NCBI RefSeq assembly: GCF_014642735.1
Contig: NZ_BMIV01000004.1
Coordinates: 62,001-126,000, forward strand
Reading direction: 5' to 3'
Source: Paracoccus acridae
GTDB taxonomy: Bacteria; Pseudomonadota; Alphaproteobacteria; Rhodobacterales; Rhodobacteraceae
DNA: 64,000 nt
Below the pieces are notes generated by a model. The model worked only from the letters and a program-made list of their open reading frames with translations, did no database searches and was not told where the DNA came from. The translations under genes and the position numbers were made by a program. Below, piece by piece: positions 47,953 through 56,874 of the stretch. Numbering within the stretch: the first letter of the stretch is position 1; each line of letters starts with the position of its first letter.

Positions 47953-48673
47953 CACGCCCCCCGAACCCACGCCGACCGACGCCCCGCCCCCTGCCCAAGG
48001 CGGGCCGGTGGGCGACAGCGGCGAGATCATCCTGTGGCATGTGCCCTTGTCGCGGTCCATGCGGATCCTGTGGCTGCTCAATGAACTGGAACTGCCCTTC
48101 GCGTTGCGGGTGATGGACCTGCGCAGCAAGGACATGCGCGGCGCGGAATACGAGGCGATCCACCCCGTCGGCCGCGCCCCCGCCCTGCAGATCGACGGCA
48201 GCGTGATCCACGAATCCGGCGCGATGGTCGAATACCTCTGCGAGACGCGCGGCCCGCATCTGTGGCGCGCGCCGGGGGCCGAGGGGCGGCTGGGCTGGCT
48301 CGACTGGCTGCATTTCGCGGAAACGCTGGGCCAGCATATCGCCAACCTGACGCAAAGCCACCTGATGCTGCGCGACCCCTCCACGCGTTCGCATACGGTG
48401 ATGAAGCTGGAAACCGCGCGGCTGGGCCGGGCGCTGCGGATGGTGGAACAGACGGTCGATGGGCAGGACTGGCTGATGGCCGGCGGCTTTGCGGGCGTGG
48501 ATTGCGCCGTCGGCTGGTCGGTCTGGACCGCCGGCCGCTTTGTGCGTCTAACGCCCGCGCTGCAGGCCTATGCCGACCGCTGCACCGCGCGCCCCGCCTT
48601 CCGCCGCGCGCTGCCGCAGGAAGGCGAGCCGCAGCTTTACACCCAGGATTTCTACGAGCTTCCCGATGCCTGA
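47945..48673 (+). CDS. Glutathione S-transferase family protein
   Basis: A 242-residue protein. After an unusual Pro/Thr/Ala-rich leader of some 28 residues comes the thioredoxin-like GST N-domain (IILWHVPLSRSMRILWLLNE; GRAPALQIDGSVIHESGAMV with the cis-Pro and the glutathione gamma-Glu site E-S). The all-helical C-domain follows (to about 225). The Ser in PLSRS may be the catalytic residue. It overlaps mccA by eight bases and hmgL by eight, so it is an integral member of the leucine operon, possibly detoxifying reactive acyl intermediates; the role is inferred only from position. Confidence 0.88.
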   Translation: MPDTPPEPTPTDAPPPAQGGPVGDSGEIILWHVPLSRSMRILWLLNELELPFALRVMDLRSKDMRGAEYEAIHPVGRAPALQIDGSVIHESGAMVEYLCETRGPHLWRAPGAEGRLGWLDWLHFAETLGQHIANLTQSHLMLRDPSTRSHTVMKLETARLGRALRMVEQTVDGQDWLMAGGFAGVDCAVGWSVWTAGRFVRLTPALQAYADRCTARPAFRRALPQEGEPQLYTQDFYELPDA

Positions 48674-49529
48674 CTTCGTCGAAATCTTCGAGATGGGCCC
48701 GCGCGACGGGCTGCAGAACGAAAAGCGGCTGATCCCCGCCGCCGACAAGATCGCGCTGGTGGACCTGCTGTCCCAGGCGGGTTTCCGGCGGATCGAGGTG
48801 ACCAGCTTCGTCAGTCCGAAATGGGTTCCGCAGATGGGCGACGCGGCCGAGGTCATGGCGGGCATCGCCCGCGCGCCCGGGGTCAGCTACGCCGTCCTGA
48901 CGCCCAACATGAAGGGCTACGAGGGTGCAAAGGCCGCCCGCGCCAGCGAGGTCGCGATCTTCGCCAGCGCGTCCGAAGGCTTCAGCCGCGCGAACCTGAA
49001 CGCCACCATCGCCGAAAGCCTGGAACGGCTGGTCCCGGTCGCGCAGGCGGCGCAGGCCGACGGCATCCCGGTGCGCGGCTATGTCAGCGTGGTCACCGAC
49101 TGCCCCTTCGACGGCCCCACACCCCCCGCCAATGTCGCCCGCGTCGCGGCGGCCCTGCGCGACATGGGCTGTTACGAGATCAGCCTGGGCGACACCATCG
49201 GCCAGGGACGCCCGGAAACCATCGACGCCATGCTGGCCGCCGTGCTGGAGGAGATGCCCGCCAACCGCCTGGCCGGCCATTACCACGACACGGCTGGCCG
49301 CGCTCTTGACAACATCGATGCCAGCCTTGCGCGCGGGCTGCGGGTCTTTGACGCCGCGGTCGGGGGGCTGGGCGGCTGCCCCTATGCCCCTGGTGCTGCG
49401 GGCAATGTCGCGACGGAAAAGGTCGCGGCGCATCTGGCCGCGCGGGGCCATGCCCATGGCCTCGACATGACCATCATCGAAAAGGCCGCGGCCTTCGCGC
49501 GCGGATTGCGGGGAATGACCCATGCCTGA
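48666..49529 (+). CDS. hmgL: Hydroxymethylglutaryl-CoA lyase
   Basis: Cleaves HMG-CoA to acetoacetate and acetyl-CoA, the last step of leucine degradation. The 287-residue TIM-barrel enzyme has FEMGPRDGLQNEKRLIPAAD (metal Asp and catalytic Arg), RIEVTSFVSPKWVPQMGDAA, ISLGDTIGQGRPETIDAMLA, the metal histidines in GHYHDTAGRALDNIDASL, and the catalytic Cys loop VGGLGGCPYAPGAAGNVATE. Start ATG lies within the end of the GST gene (ATGCCTGA overlap); the MPDFVEIFEMGPRDG start fits the family. Confidence 0.96.
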   Translation: MPDFVEIFEMGPRDGLQNEKRLIPAADKIALVDLLSQAGFRRIEVTSFVSPKWVPQMGDAAEVMAGIARAPGVSYAVLTPNMKGYEGAKAARASEVAIFASASEGFSRANLNATIAESLERLVPVAQAAQADGIPVRGYVSVVTDCPFDGPTPPANVARVAAALRDMGCYEISLGDTIGQGRPETIDAMLAAVLEEMPANRLAGHYHDTAGRALDNIDASLARGLRVFDAAVGGLGGCPYAPGAAGNVATEKVAAHLAARGHAHGLDMTIIEKAAAFARGLRGMTHA

Positions 49530-50304
49530 GACGATCCGCATCGACACCGACGCCCGTGGCGTGGCGACCCTGTGGCTGGCGCGGCCCGACAAGCACAATG
49601 CCCTGTCCCAGCGGATGATGGAGGAACTGACCGAGGCCGCGGCCCTGCTTGGCGCCGATCCCGCCGTGCGGGTGGTGGTCTTGGCGGGCGAGGGCGCCAG
49701 TTTCTGCGCGGGCGGCGATCTGAGCTGGATGCGGGCGCAGATGGATGCAGATGCGGAAACGCGGCGGGCCGGCGCGCGGGTGCTGGCCGGGATGCTGTCG
49801 GCGCTGAACCTGCTACCGAAGCCTCTGATCGCCCGCGTCCATGGCAATGCCTTTGGCGGCGGCGTGGGCATGATGGCGGTGGCCGACATCGCCATTGCCG
49901 CCAGCACCGCGAAGTTCGGGCTGACTGAGGTGAAGCTGGGCCTGATCCCCGCCACCATCGGCCCCTATGTCCTGGCCCGGATGGGAGAGGACAAGGCCCG
50001 GCGCGTCTTCTTCTCGGCCCGCCTGTTCGGCGCGGACGAGGCGGTGACGCTGAACCTTGCCGCCCGCGTTGTCGCGCCGGACGATCTGGACGGCGCCGTC
50101 GAGGCCGAGGTCGCGCCCTTCCTGCTGGCCGCCCCTGCTGCGGTCGCTGCCGCCAAGGCGCAATGCCGCGCCCATGGTCCGCGCATCGACCATGCCGTGA
50201 TCGAGGACAGCATCGACCGGCTGGTCGCCGTCTGGGAGGGCGACGAGGCCCCGGAGGGGATCGCCGCCTTCTTCGACAAGCGCAAGCCCCGCTGGCAGGT
50301 CTGA
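49522..50304 (+). CDS. liuC: Enoyl-CoA hydratase family protein, probable methylglutaconyl-CoA hydratase
   Basis: Crotonase-fold enzyme expected to hydrate 3-methylglutaconyl-CoA to HMG-CoA, linking mccAB and hmgL. The 260 residues show LARPDKHNALSQRMMEELTE, oxyanion-hole loops GEGASFCAGGDLSWM and ARVHGNAFGGGVGMMAVADI, and TEVKLGLIPATIGPYVLARM. The Glu of KFGLTEVKLGLIPATI is a catalytic-acid candidate. Substrate comes from operon context. It overlaps hmgL by the same eight bases (ATGCCTGA) seen at the two previous junctions. It is the last gene of the tightly coupled run; 44 bases then precede dut. Confidence 0.88.
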   Translation: MPETIRIDTDARGVATLWLARPDKHNALSQRMMEELTEAAALLGADPAVRVVVLAGEGASFCAGGDLSWMRAQMDADAETRRAGARVLAGMLSALNLLPKPLIARVHGNAFGGGVGMMAVADIAIAASTAKFGLTEVKLGLIPATIGPYVLARMGEDKARRVFFSARLFGADEAVTLNLAARVVAPDDLDGAVEAEVAPFLLAAPAAVAAAKAQCRAHGPRIDHAVIEDSIDRLVAVWEGDEAPEGIAAFFDKRKPRWQV

Positions 50305-50348
50305 TCCGCATCCGCTAAGGCTGGCGAAGGACAGCAAGAGCGGCAGGC

Positions 50349-50804
50349 ATGGAAGTCAGGATACTGGATGCGCGGATCCACGAATGGGGTCTGCCGGATT
50401 ACCAGACGGCGGGCTCGGCGGCGATCGACCTGTTCGCCTGCCTGGACGCGGCGACCGCCATTGCCCCGCAGGCGCCCGCTGTGCTGATCAGCGCGGGGAT
50501 CGCGCTGTCCTTTGACGATTTCTCCTTCGCGGGGCTGGTCCTGCCCCGATCAGGACAAGGCCACAAGCGCGGGCTGGTCCTGGGCAATTCGACCGGGCTG
50601 ATCGACCCCGACTACACGGGCGAAGTGATGATCAGCACCTGGAACCGCAATCCGCCGGGATCGGACCCCATCATCATCCAGCCGGGCGAACGTATCGCGC
50701 AGATGATCTTCGTGCCCGTGCTGCGGCCGCGCTTCACGGTCGTGGACGCCTTCAGCCGGACCACCGCGCGGGCCGCGGGCGGCTTCGGCTCGACCGGGGC
50801 CTGA
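50349..50804 (+). CDS. dut: dUTP diphosphatase
   Basis: Hydrolyses dUTP to dUMP, keeping uracil out of DNA. The 151-residue trimeric-type enzyme has all five motifs: 1 AGSAAIDLFAC (slightly unusual for A-G-x-D-L-R-A), 2 PRSGQGHKRGLVLGN, 3 GLIDPDYTGEVMIS, 4 ERIAQMIFVP, 5 RAAGGFGSTG. The catalytic Asp is in motif 3. Only five bases separate it from the next gene (GTG start), so they are co-transcribed. Confidence 0.95.
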   Translation: MEVRILDARIHEWGLPDYQTAGSAAIDLFACLDAATAIAPQAPAVLISAGIALSFDDFSFAGLVLPRSGQGHKRGLVLGNSTGLIDPDYTGEVMISTWNRNPPGSDPIIIQPGERIAQMIFVPVLRPRFTVVDAFSRTTARAAGGFGSTGA

Positions 50805-50809
50805 GGCGC

Positions 50810-51856
50810 GTGACCGGGTTCTGGCTGCTGCTGGGCGTCGCGGTGGCGGGCTGGGTCTTCGGCCTGCCGCGCCGGATGCTGCTGGCGGCTGTCGCGGCGG
50901 TCTGGGCGCTTGTCGTGCTGGCGCATCTGCTGGCCCCGGCCCTGGGCGCGTTCTTCGGCGGATCGGCGCGCGGCTGGCTGGTCGCGGGAGGTCTGGCGGG
51001 CCTTGTTCTGGCCTATCGCGCCGTGCTTGCCTGGTTGCGCGCCCGCGCCGTGCCCGTAGAACAGCCCGCACCCGCCGCCGCCCCGGTCAGGGATGCCGAA
51101 CTTGACCGCTATGCCCGCCACCTTGTGCTGCGAGAGATCGGCGGCCCCGGCCAGATGCGCCTGCGCGAGGCGGAGGTGCTGGTGGTCGGCGCGGGCGGGC
51201 TTGGCGCGCCGGTCTGCCTTTACCTGGCGGCGGCGGGGGTGGGGCGGATCACGCTTGCCGACGACGACACGGTCGGCCTGTCGAACCTGCAACGCCAGGT
51301 GATCTTTCGCAGCGACCAGCAGGGGCAGCCCAAGGCCCAGGCCGCCGCAGTCGCGATGCGCGCGCTGAACCCGCTGGTCCAGGTGACGCCCCTGCTGCGC
51401 CGCATCACCGAGGCCGATGCGGACCTGATCGCCCAACACGACCTGGTGCTGGATGGCACCGACAGCTTTGACGTGCGCGATGCCGTGAACCGCGCCTGTG
51501 TCGCGGCCAGCGTGCCGCTGATCGCGGGGTCGATCGCGCAATGGGAAGGGCAGGTCACGCTCTATGATCCCGCGCGCGGCGGGCCCTGCCTGTCCTGCCT
51601 GTTCCCCACGGCCCCCGCGCCTGGTCTTGCCCCGCCCTGCGCCGAGGCTGGGGTGGTCGGCCCCTTGCCGGGCGTGGTCGGCAGCATGATGGCGCTCGAG
51701 GCGATAAAGCATCTGACCGGCGCGGGGCAGGGCCTGCGCGGGCGGATGATGATCTTCGACGGGCTTTACGGCGAAAGCCGCATGATCGGCACAACGCGGC
51801 GGGCGGATTGTCCGGTCTGCGGATCGGGTCTGGAAGGTGGCGCGACCGCCCCTTAG
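50810..51856 (+). CDS. moeB: MoeB/ThiF/HesA family adenylyltransferase with N-terminal membrane helices
   Basis: A 348-residue E1-like enzyme, GTG start. Residues about 1-78 form two or three hydrophobic helices (MTGFWLLLGVAVAGWVFGLP; MLLAAVAAVWALVVLAHLLA; GWLVAGGLAGLVLAYRAVLA). The ThiF domain (about 95-340) follows: ELDRYARHLVLREIGGPGQM, nucleotide loop VLVVGAGGLGAPVCLYLAAA, the Arg-containing NLQRQVIF, DLVLDGTDSFDVRDAVNRAC, and zinc cysteines CLSC and CPVC. MoeB adenylates MoaD for molybdopterin sulfur transfer; ThiF activates ThiS. The membrane anchor is unusual compared with soluble E. coli MoeB, so MoeB versus a related sulfur-carrier activator is not certain. Confidence 0.85.
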   Translation: MTGFWLLLGVAVAGWVFGLPRRMLLAAVAAVWALVVLAHLLAPALGAFFGGSARGWLVAGGLAGLVLAYRAVLAWLRARAVPVEQPAPAAAPVRDAELDRYARHLVLREIGGPGQMRLREAEVLVVGAGGLGAPVCLYLAAAGVGRITLADDDTVGLSNLQRQVIFRSDQQGQPKAQAAAVAMRALNPLVQVTPLLRRITEADADLIAQHDLVLDGTDSFDVRDAVNRACVAASVPLIAGSIAQWEGQVTLYDPARGGPCLSCLFPTAPAPGLAPPCAEAGVVGPLPGVVGSMMALEAIKHLTGAGQGLRGRMMIFDGLYGESRMIGTTRRADCPVCGSGLEGGATAP

Positions 51857-51877
51857 GTTCATGGCAAAGGAGACGCC

Positions 51878-53902
51878 ATGAACGCCGAACTGACCCGCTG
51901 GACCGGACCCGAGGGGCTTCCCCGCTTCGACCTGATCGCCGACACCGACATTGCCCCCGCCTTCGACCGCGAACTGGCCGCAGCCGAAGCCGCGATGGAG
52001 GCGATCGCCGCCAATCCCGAAGCCCCGACCTTCGCCAACACCGTCGCCGCCATGGAGGTCGCCGAGGAAGGGCTGAACCGCGTGTTGTCGATCTTCTACA
52101 CGCTGGCCAATGTCGATTCGAACCCCGCGCGAGAGGCGCTGCAGCGCGATTTCGCCCCCCGGCTTGCGGCCTATAACAGCAAGACCGGCATGGACCCGCG
52201 CCTTTATGCCCGCGTCAAGGCGGTGGCCGAGACCGCCGACACCCTGCCGCCCGAGGATCGGCGCATCACCGAACTGGCGCTGCGCGGCCTGACCCGGTCC
52301 GGCGCGGGGCTGGAGGGCGGGGCGCGTGACCGCATGGCCGCGATCCGCGCCCGCATGGCGGTCCTGACCACGCAATTCTCGCAGAACGTGCTGGCCGACG
52401 AACGCGATTATGTCCTGCCAGTGCCGGATGACCGGCTGTCGGGGTTGCCCGACTGGTTGCTGCGGTCCATGCGCGCGGCGGCGAAGGCGCGGGGGATGGA
52501 CGGGCAGGTCGTCACCCTGACGCGGTCGCTGATCGTGCCCTTCCTGGAACATGCCGGCGACCGCGCGCTGCGCGAGATGGCCTTCAAGGCCTGGGCCGCG
52601 CGCGGGTCGGGCCAGGGCGCGGGCGGCAAGGCCACCGACAACCTGCCCCTGGTGGCCGAAATCCTGGCCCTGCGCCACGAACGCGCCCGGCTGCTGGGCT
52701 ATGCCGATTTCGCCGCCTACAAGCTGGAACCCGAGATGGCGGGCAGTGCCGACCGGGTGGCCGACCTGCTGGGCCGTGTCTGGGAACCCGCCCGCAAGCG
52801 TGCGGCCGAGGACGAGGCCAGGCTGACCGCCATGGCGCATCAGGACGGCGTGAACGGCGCGCTGGAAGCCTGGGACTGGCGGCTTTACGCGGAGCGGCTG
52901 CGGCGGCAGGACCATGATTTCGACGCCGATCAGGTCAAGCCTTACCTGACGCTGGACGCGATGCTGGGGGCGATGATGGATGTCGCGCATCGCCTGTTCC
53001 GGCTGGAGTTCCAGCCCTTCGACGCGCCGCTGTGGTCGCCCGATGCCCGCGCCTGGCGGATCACCCGCGACGGGCGGCTGATGGCGATCTTCGTGGGCGA
53101 TTATTTCGCGCGGCCCTCGAAACGGTCGGGCGCCTGGTGTTCTTCGCTTCAGGTCCAGCATAAGATCGGCAAGGGCCAGCGGCCCATCGTGGTCAATGTC
53201 TGCAACTTCACCCCGCCCGAGGAACCGGGCGCGCCCGCATTCCTGTCCTGGGACGACGCCCGCACGCTGTTCCACGAATTCGGCCATGCGACGCATCACA
53301 TCCTGTCGGACGTGACCTGGCCCTCGATCTCCGGGACATCGGTGGCGCAGGATTTCGTGGAACTGCCAAGCCAGCTTTACGAACATTGGCTGGAACAACC
53401 CACTGTTCTGGACGCCCATGCGCGCCATTACCGGACGGGCGAGCCTTTGCCCGCCGATCTGCGCGACCGCCTGCTGGCGGCGGGCAAGGCCGATGCGGGC
53501 TTTGCCACGACCGAATATCTGGAAAGCGCGCTGGTGGATCTGGCCTTTCACCGGGGCGAGCCGCCCGCCGATCCGATGGCCGCACAGGCGCGCGTTCTGG
53601 CCGACCTGGATGCGCCCGGCGCGATCCCCATGCGCCATGCCACGCCGCATTTCAGCCATGTCTTCAGCGGCGACAGCTATGCCAGCGGCTATTACAGCTA
53701 TATGTGGTCCGAGGTGATGGACGCCGACGCCTTTGCGGCCTTCCAGGAAACGGGCGACATCTTCGACCCGGCGACGGCAAGGCGGCTGGAGGAGACGATC
53801 CTGTCCAAGGGCGGATCTGCCCCGGCGGACCAGTTGTGGCTGGCCTTCCGCCAGCGCATGCCGGGGGTGGATGCGCTGCTGCGGGGACGCGGACTGGCCT
53901 GA
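51878..53902 (+). CDS. M3 family oligopeptidase (thimet oligopeptidase-like)
   Basis: A 674-residue cytosolic zinc peptidase. The helical N-domain (PEGLPRFDLIADTDIAPAFD...; RELAAAEAAMEAIAANPEAP) is typical of PrlC/Dcp. The catalytic site DARTLFHEFGHATHHILSDV (H-E-x-x-H at about residue 465) and downstream third-ligand Glu region VELPSQLYEHWLEQP are intact. A C-terminal block SGDSYASGYYSYMWSEVMDA carries the substrate-binding Tyr/His. It degrades short peptides, e.g. cleaved signal peptides. A 21-base gap with AAGGAGAC follows the moeB-like gene. Confidence 0.94.
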   Translation: MNAELTRWTGPEGLPRFDLIADTDIAPAFDRELAAAEAAMEAIAANPEAPTFANTVAAMEVAEEGLNRVLSIFYTLANVDSNPAREALQRDFAPRLAAYNSKTGMDPRLYARVKAVAETADTLPPEDRRITELALRGLTRSGAGLEGGARDRMAAIRARMAVLTTQFSQNVLADERDYVLPVPDDRLSGLPDWLLRSMRAAAKARGMDGQVVTLTRSLIVPFLEHAGDRALREMAFKAWAARGSGQGAGGKATDNLPLVAEILALRHERARLLGYADFAAYKLEPEMAGSADRVADLLGRVWEPARKRAAEDEARLTAMAHQDGVNGALEAWDWRLYAERLRRQDHDFDADQVKPYLTLDAMLGAMMDVAHRLFRLEFQPFDAPLWSPDARAWRITRDGRLMAIFVGDYFARPSKRSGAWCSSLQVQHKIGKGQRPIVVNVCNFTPPEEPGAPAFLSWDDARTLFHEFGHATHHILSDVTWPSISGTSVAQDFVELPSQLYEHWLEQPTVLDAHARHYRTGEPLPADLRDRLLAAGKADAGFATTEYLESALVDLAFHRGEPPADPMAAQARVLADLDAPGAIPMRHATPHFSHVFSGDSYASGYYSYMWSEVMDADAFAAFQETGDIFDPATARRLEETILSKGGSAPADQLWLAFRQRMPGVDALLRGRGLA

Positions 53903-53913
53903 AGGCTTCCGGC

Positions 53914-54474
53914 CTAGTCCCGCACCTCGTCCGGGTCCACGCCCCAGATGGCGGTCTTGGGCACCCAGCCGCGCTGTCCGCCGCCGGAAATGCGGCACCA
54001 GCCGGGGTCGCATTCGCCCAGCCGGACGATGGCGCCCATTTCCGCGCGTGCCACGATGTCGGCGTCGGGATTGGGGCGGCTGCGCAATTCGACCATGTCC
54101 TGCGTGACAAGGGCGGTGCGCACGCCCGACAGCAGCGCGTAATGGACCCAGCCGCCCGCGCCGTCCTTGTCCTCGACCCGGCGCCAATGGCCGAATTCCG
54201 CGACCACGCGCAAGGGCATCCCGGCATGGCGGAACACCCAGTCGATGCGGTGCGACAGGCTGGGGCCGCGCCGGGCATTGCCCTCGGACCCTTTCAGGCT
54301 GACATAGCGGGGGACGGGCAGGTTGGTGACGGGTCCGCGGGTTTCCCCGCCATCCTGGACGCGCATGATCCGCGCATCGGCCGATTGCGGCACGCCCTGG
54401 GGCTGGGCCAGTGCCAAACCCGCTGTCGCGATCAGGATCGCCGCGCCGCCACTTATAAGCGTCCGTATTCTCAT
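53914..54474 (-). CDS. Exported SH3-domain protein
   Basis: A 186-residue protein. Signal peptide MRIRTLISGGAAILIATAGL...ALA-Q. Two bacterial SH3-type modules follow: one with NLPVPRYVSLKGSEGNARRG (about 50-115), another with LVTQDMVELRSRPNPDADIV (about 120-175), each with the N/L-R-S/R-G-P pattern. The second ends GWVPKTAIWGVDP. Such periplasmic SH3b proteins often bind peptidoglycan; no catalytic domain here. Convergent with the M3 peptidase gene (11-base gap); divergent from the dehydrogenase. Confidence 0.87.
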   Translation of the reverse strand: MRIRTLISGGAAILIATAGLALAQPQGVPQSADARIMRVQDGGETRGPVTNLPVPRYVSLKGSEGNARRGPSLSHRIDWVFRHAGMPLRVVAEFGHWRRVEDKDGAGGWVHYALLSGVRTALVTQDMVELRSRPNPDADIVARAEMGAIVRLGECDPGWCRISGGGQRGWVPKTAIWGVDPDEVRD

Positions 54475-54647
54475 GTCCCGTCCGTTCCTGCCGACCGCCG
54501 TTCAGGCGGCCCTTTCTGCCCCTTGTCCGGGGCGCGCGCAGGCACCCCCATGGGGTCTTGTGCCTGCCCCATAACGCGGGCAGTTTGCCAAAGACGGCCT
54601 GTCTTTGGAAGGCCGCCACGACATGACATCGAGAAAGTGAGGCCATC

Positions 54648-55649
54648 ATGCACAGCCCGCAACCCTCGCGCCAGAAACTGCGCGTCGTCGTGACGCGCCG
54701 CCTGCCCGAGGCGGTCGAGACGCGCATGAAGGAACTGTTCGACGTGGTGCTGCGCGACGACGACACGAAGATGTCGCGCGACGATCTGGCGGCGGCGATG
54801 CGCGGCGCGGATGTGCTGGTGCCGACGGTGACCGACCAGATAGACGCCAACATGCTGGCCCAGGCGGGCGAACGGCTGAAGCTGATCGCCAATTATGGCG
54901 CGGGGGTGGATCACATCGACGTCCATTCCGCCCGGCAGCGGGGCGTCCTGGTGACCAACACCCCCGGCGTCGTGACCGAGGATACCGCCGACATGGTCAT
55001 GGCCCTGATCCTGGGCGTCACCCGGCGCATCCCCGAGGGCATGGCCGAAATGCAGGCGGGCCGCTGGTCCGGCTGGGCGCCGACATCGCATCTGGGCGGG
55101 CGCGTGGGCGGGCGAAGGCTGGGGATCCTGGGCATGGGCCGGATCGGCCAGGCGGTCGCGCGGCGTGCCAATGCCTTCGGGATGCAGGTCCATTACCACA
55201 ACCGCCGCCGCCTGCGCCCCGAGATCGAGGAGGAATTGCAGGCGACCTATTGGGAAAGCCTGGACCAGATGCTGGCGCGCATGGACATCATCAGCGTGAA
55301 CGCGCCGCATACGCCATCCACCTTCCACCTGCTGAACGCGCGGCGGCTGAAGCTGCTGAAGCCGACCGCCGTGGTCGTCAACACCTCGCGCGGCGAGGTG
55401 ATCGACGAAAACGCCCTGACCCGGATGCTGCGCGCGGGGGAAATCGCAGGGGCGGGCCTCGACGTGTTCGAACACGGACACGAGATCAACCCCCGCCTTC
55501 GCGAATTGCCGAACGTGGTGCTGCTGCCGCATATGGGATCGGCCACGATCGAGGGGCGCGCCGAGATGGGCGAAAAGGTCATCATCAACATCAAGACCTT
55601 CGCCGACGGGCATCGTCCGCCGGATCTGGTCGTGCCGTCGATGCTGTAA
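54648..55649 (+). CDS. D-isomer-specific 2-hydroxyacid dehydrogenase
   Basis: A 333-residue NAD(P)-dependent enzyme of the glyoxylate/hydroxypyruvate reductase type. Substrate region IANYGAGVDHIDVHSARQRG, LVTNTPGVVTEDTADMVMAL; Rossmann loop LGILGMGRIGQAVARRA; catalytic Arg in NTSRGEVIDENAL, Glu in AGLDVFEHGHEIN, and His in VVLLPHMGSAT. The start ATG follows GAAAGTGAGG. Fine specificity (glyoxylate, hydroxypyruvate, other) is not readable. It is followed at once by a repeat element of the AAATATCC family. Confidence 0.9.
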   Translation: MHSPQPSRQKLRVVVTRRLPEAVETRMKELFDVVLRDDDTKMSRDDLAAAMRGADVLVPTVTDQIDANMLAQAGERLKLIANYGAGVDHIDVHSARQRGVLVTNTPGVVTEDTADMVMALILGVTRRIPEGMAEMQAGRWSGWAPTSHLGGRVGGRRLGILGMGRIGQAVARRANAFGMQVHYHNRRRLRPEIEEELQATYWESLDQMLARMDIISVNAPHTPSTFHLLNARRLKLLKPTAVVVNTSRGEVIDENALTRMLRAGEIAGAGLDVFEHGHEINPRLRELPNVVLLPHMGSATIEGRAEMGEKVIINIKTFADGHRPPDLVVPSML

Positions 55650-55696
55650 GGGGGCGCTGCCCCCGTTCCCGTGCCGGGCCTTCCCCGGGATATTTC
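55650..55696. repeat. Dispersed AAATATCC-plus-hairpin intergenic element, copy 3 (inverted)
   Basis: A hairpin GGGGGC / GCCCCC (55650-55655, 55659-55664; GCT loop) begins right after the stop codon, and CCCCGGGATATTTC follows (55683-55696). Read on the minus strand this is GAAATATCCCGGGG then the hairpin, the same order as the other two copies but in the opposite direction. Confidence 0.6.
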
Positions 55697-55716
55697 ATGA
55701 AGAAGACAGGATCGGG

Positions 55717-56868
55717 ATGACCGACAGAATCGGACTGGGGGCTCGCTGGGCCGTGTCGGCGCTGTTCTTCGCGAACGGCCTTGTGGTCGGAAGCTGGGCG
55801 CCGAAGCTGCCCGCGATGATGGCGCGGCTGGGGATCAGCGAAGCCGTGGCCGGCTTGCTGGTGCTGGCGCTTGGCATCGGATCGGTCTGCCTGATGCCGG
55901 TGTTCGGCGGTCTTGTCGCGCGGCGCGGATCGGCCCATGCGGCGAAACTGGCGGCCGTCCTGTTCACGCCCAGCCTGATCTGGATGTCCCTGGCGCCGAA
56001 TGTCTGGACAGTCGCCCTGACCGTGCTGGTCTTCGGCGGGCTGATCGGGGGGATGGACGTCGCCATGAACGCCAATGCGGTGGCGGTGGAACGCGCAAGG
56101 CGCCGGGCCATCATGTCGTCCTGCCACGGGTTCTGGTCCCTCGGGGGGCTTGCCGGGGCAGGGGCAGGGGGCGCCGTCATCCAGGCGGTCGGGGAAACGG
56201 CGCACGCCGTCATCGTGTCGATGATCGTGGCAGTGATCCTGGCCCTCGCCTTTCCGCGCCTGTTGCGCGACAGCCCGGCGGGCGAACACAAGCACCAGCC
56301 GCTGCGTCTGCCGCGCACGCCGCTGCCTTATCTGATCGGCGTGATGGCGCTTGCCTGCATGATCCCGGAAGGGGCGATCCTCGACTGGGCAGCAGTGTAT
56401 CTGCAACGGGAAATGGGCGCCTCTTTGGCCGTGGCGGGCTGGGGTTTTGGCGCCTGTGCCGGAACGATGGCCGTGATGCGCTTTCTGGGCGACGGGATAC
56501 GGCGCCGTTATGGTGCGGTCAGGACGCTGCGCGTCAGCGCGGTGATCGCCATGGCAGGGCTGGCCGTCGCGGCACTGGCGCCGACGCCCCCGGTTGCGCT
56601 TGTGGGCTTCGGGCTGGCCGGGATCGGTATCGCGAACCTTGTGCCGATCGCCTTTTCGGCGGCGGGCAATGTGCCGGGACTAACGCAGGGCATCGGGCTG
56701 TCGGTCGTCACCACCATGGGCTATTCCGGGATCCTGCTGGCACCCGGCAGCATCGGATTTCTGGCGGAACAGACAAGCTTTGCCGTCATCTATGGAGGCT
56801 TGTCGCTGCTGTTGCTGGTGCCGCTTCTGATGTCGCGCCTGGCGCGGACGGCCGATTTCGGCGGCTGA
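55717..56868 (+). CDS. MFS transporter
   Basis: A 383-residue membrane protein with about 12 helices. It begins MTDRIGLGARWAVSALFFAN; helix 1 leads to GSWAPKLPAMMARLGISEAV, reminiscent of the YfcJ/FosB-like and MFS_1 drug/sugar exporters. The A-motif loop is GLVARRGSAHAAKLAAVLFT after helix 2 and the halves repeat (LGDGIRRRYGAVRTLRVSAV after helix 8). No substrate can be named. Convergent with the LysE gene (6-base gap). Confidence 0.88.
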   Translation: MTDRIGLGARWAVSALFFANGLVVGSWAPKLPAMMARLGISEAVAGLLVLALGIGSVCLMPVFGGLVARRGSAHAAKLAAVLFTPSLIWMSLAPNVWTVALTVLVFGGLIGGMDVAMNANAVAVERARRRAIMSSCHGFWSLGGLAGAGAGGAVIQAVGETAHAVIVSMIVAVILALAFPRLLRDSPAGEHKHQPLRLPRTPLPYLIGVMALACMIPEGAILDWAAVYLQREMGASLAVAGWGFGACAGTMAVMRFLGDGIRRRYGAVRTLRVSAVIAMAGLAVAALAPTPPVALVGFGLAGIGIANLVPIAFSAAGNVPGLTQGIGLSVVTTMGYSGILLAPGSIGFLAEQTSFAVIYGGLSLLLLVPLLMSRLARTADFGG

Positions 56869-56874
56869 TCCGTT

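Noticed and set aside
50612..54892. A 1426-codon open frame on the minus strand across dut, moeB-like and M3 peptidase genes
   Set aside because: It runs antisense to three clear genes with intact family motifs; its translation is Arg/Gly/Pro-rich low complexity, the normal shadow of GC-rich coding DNA.
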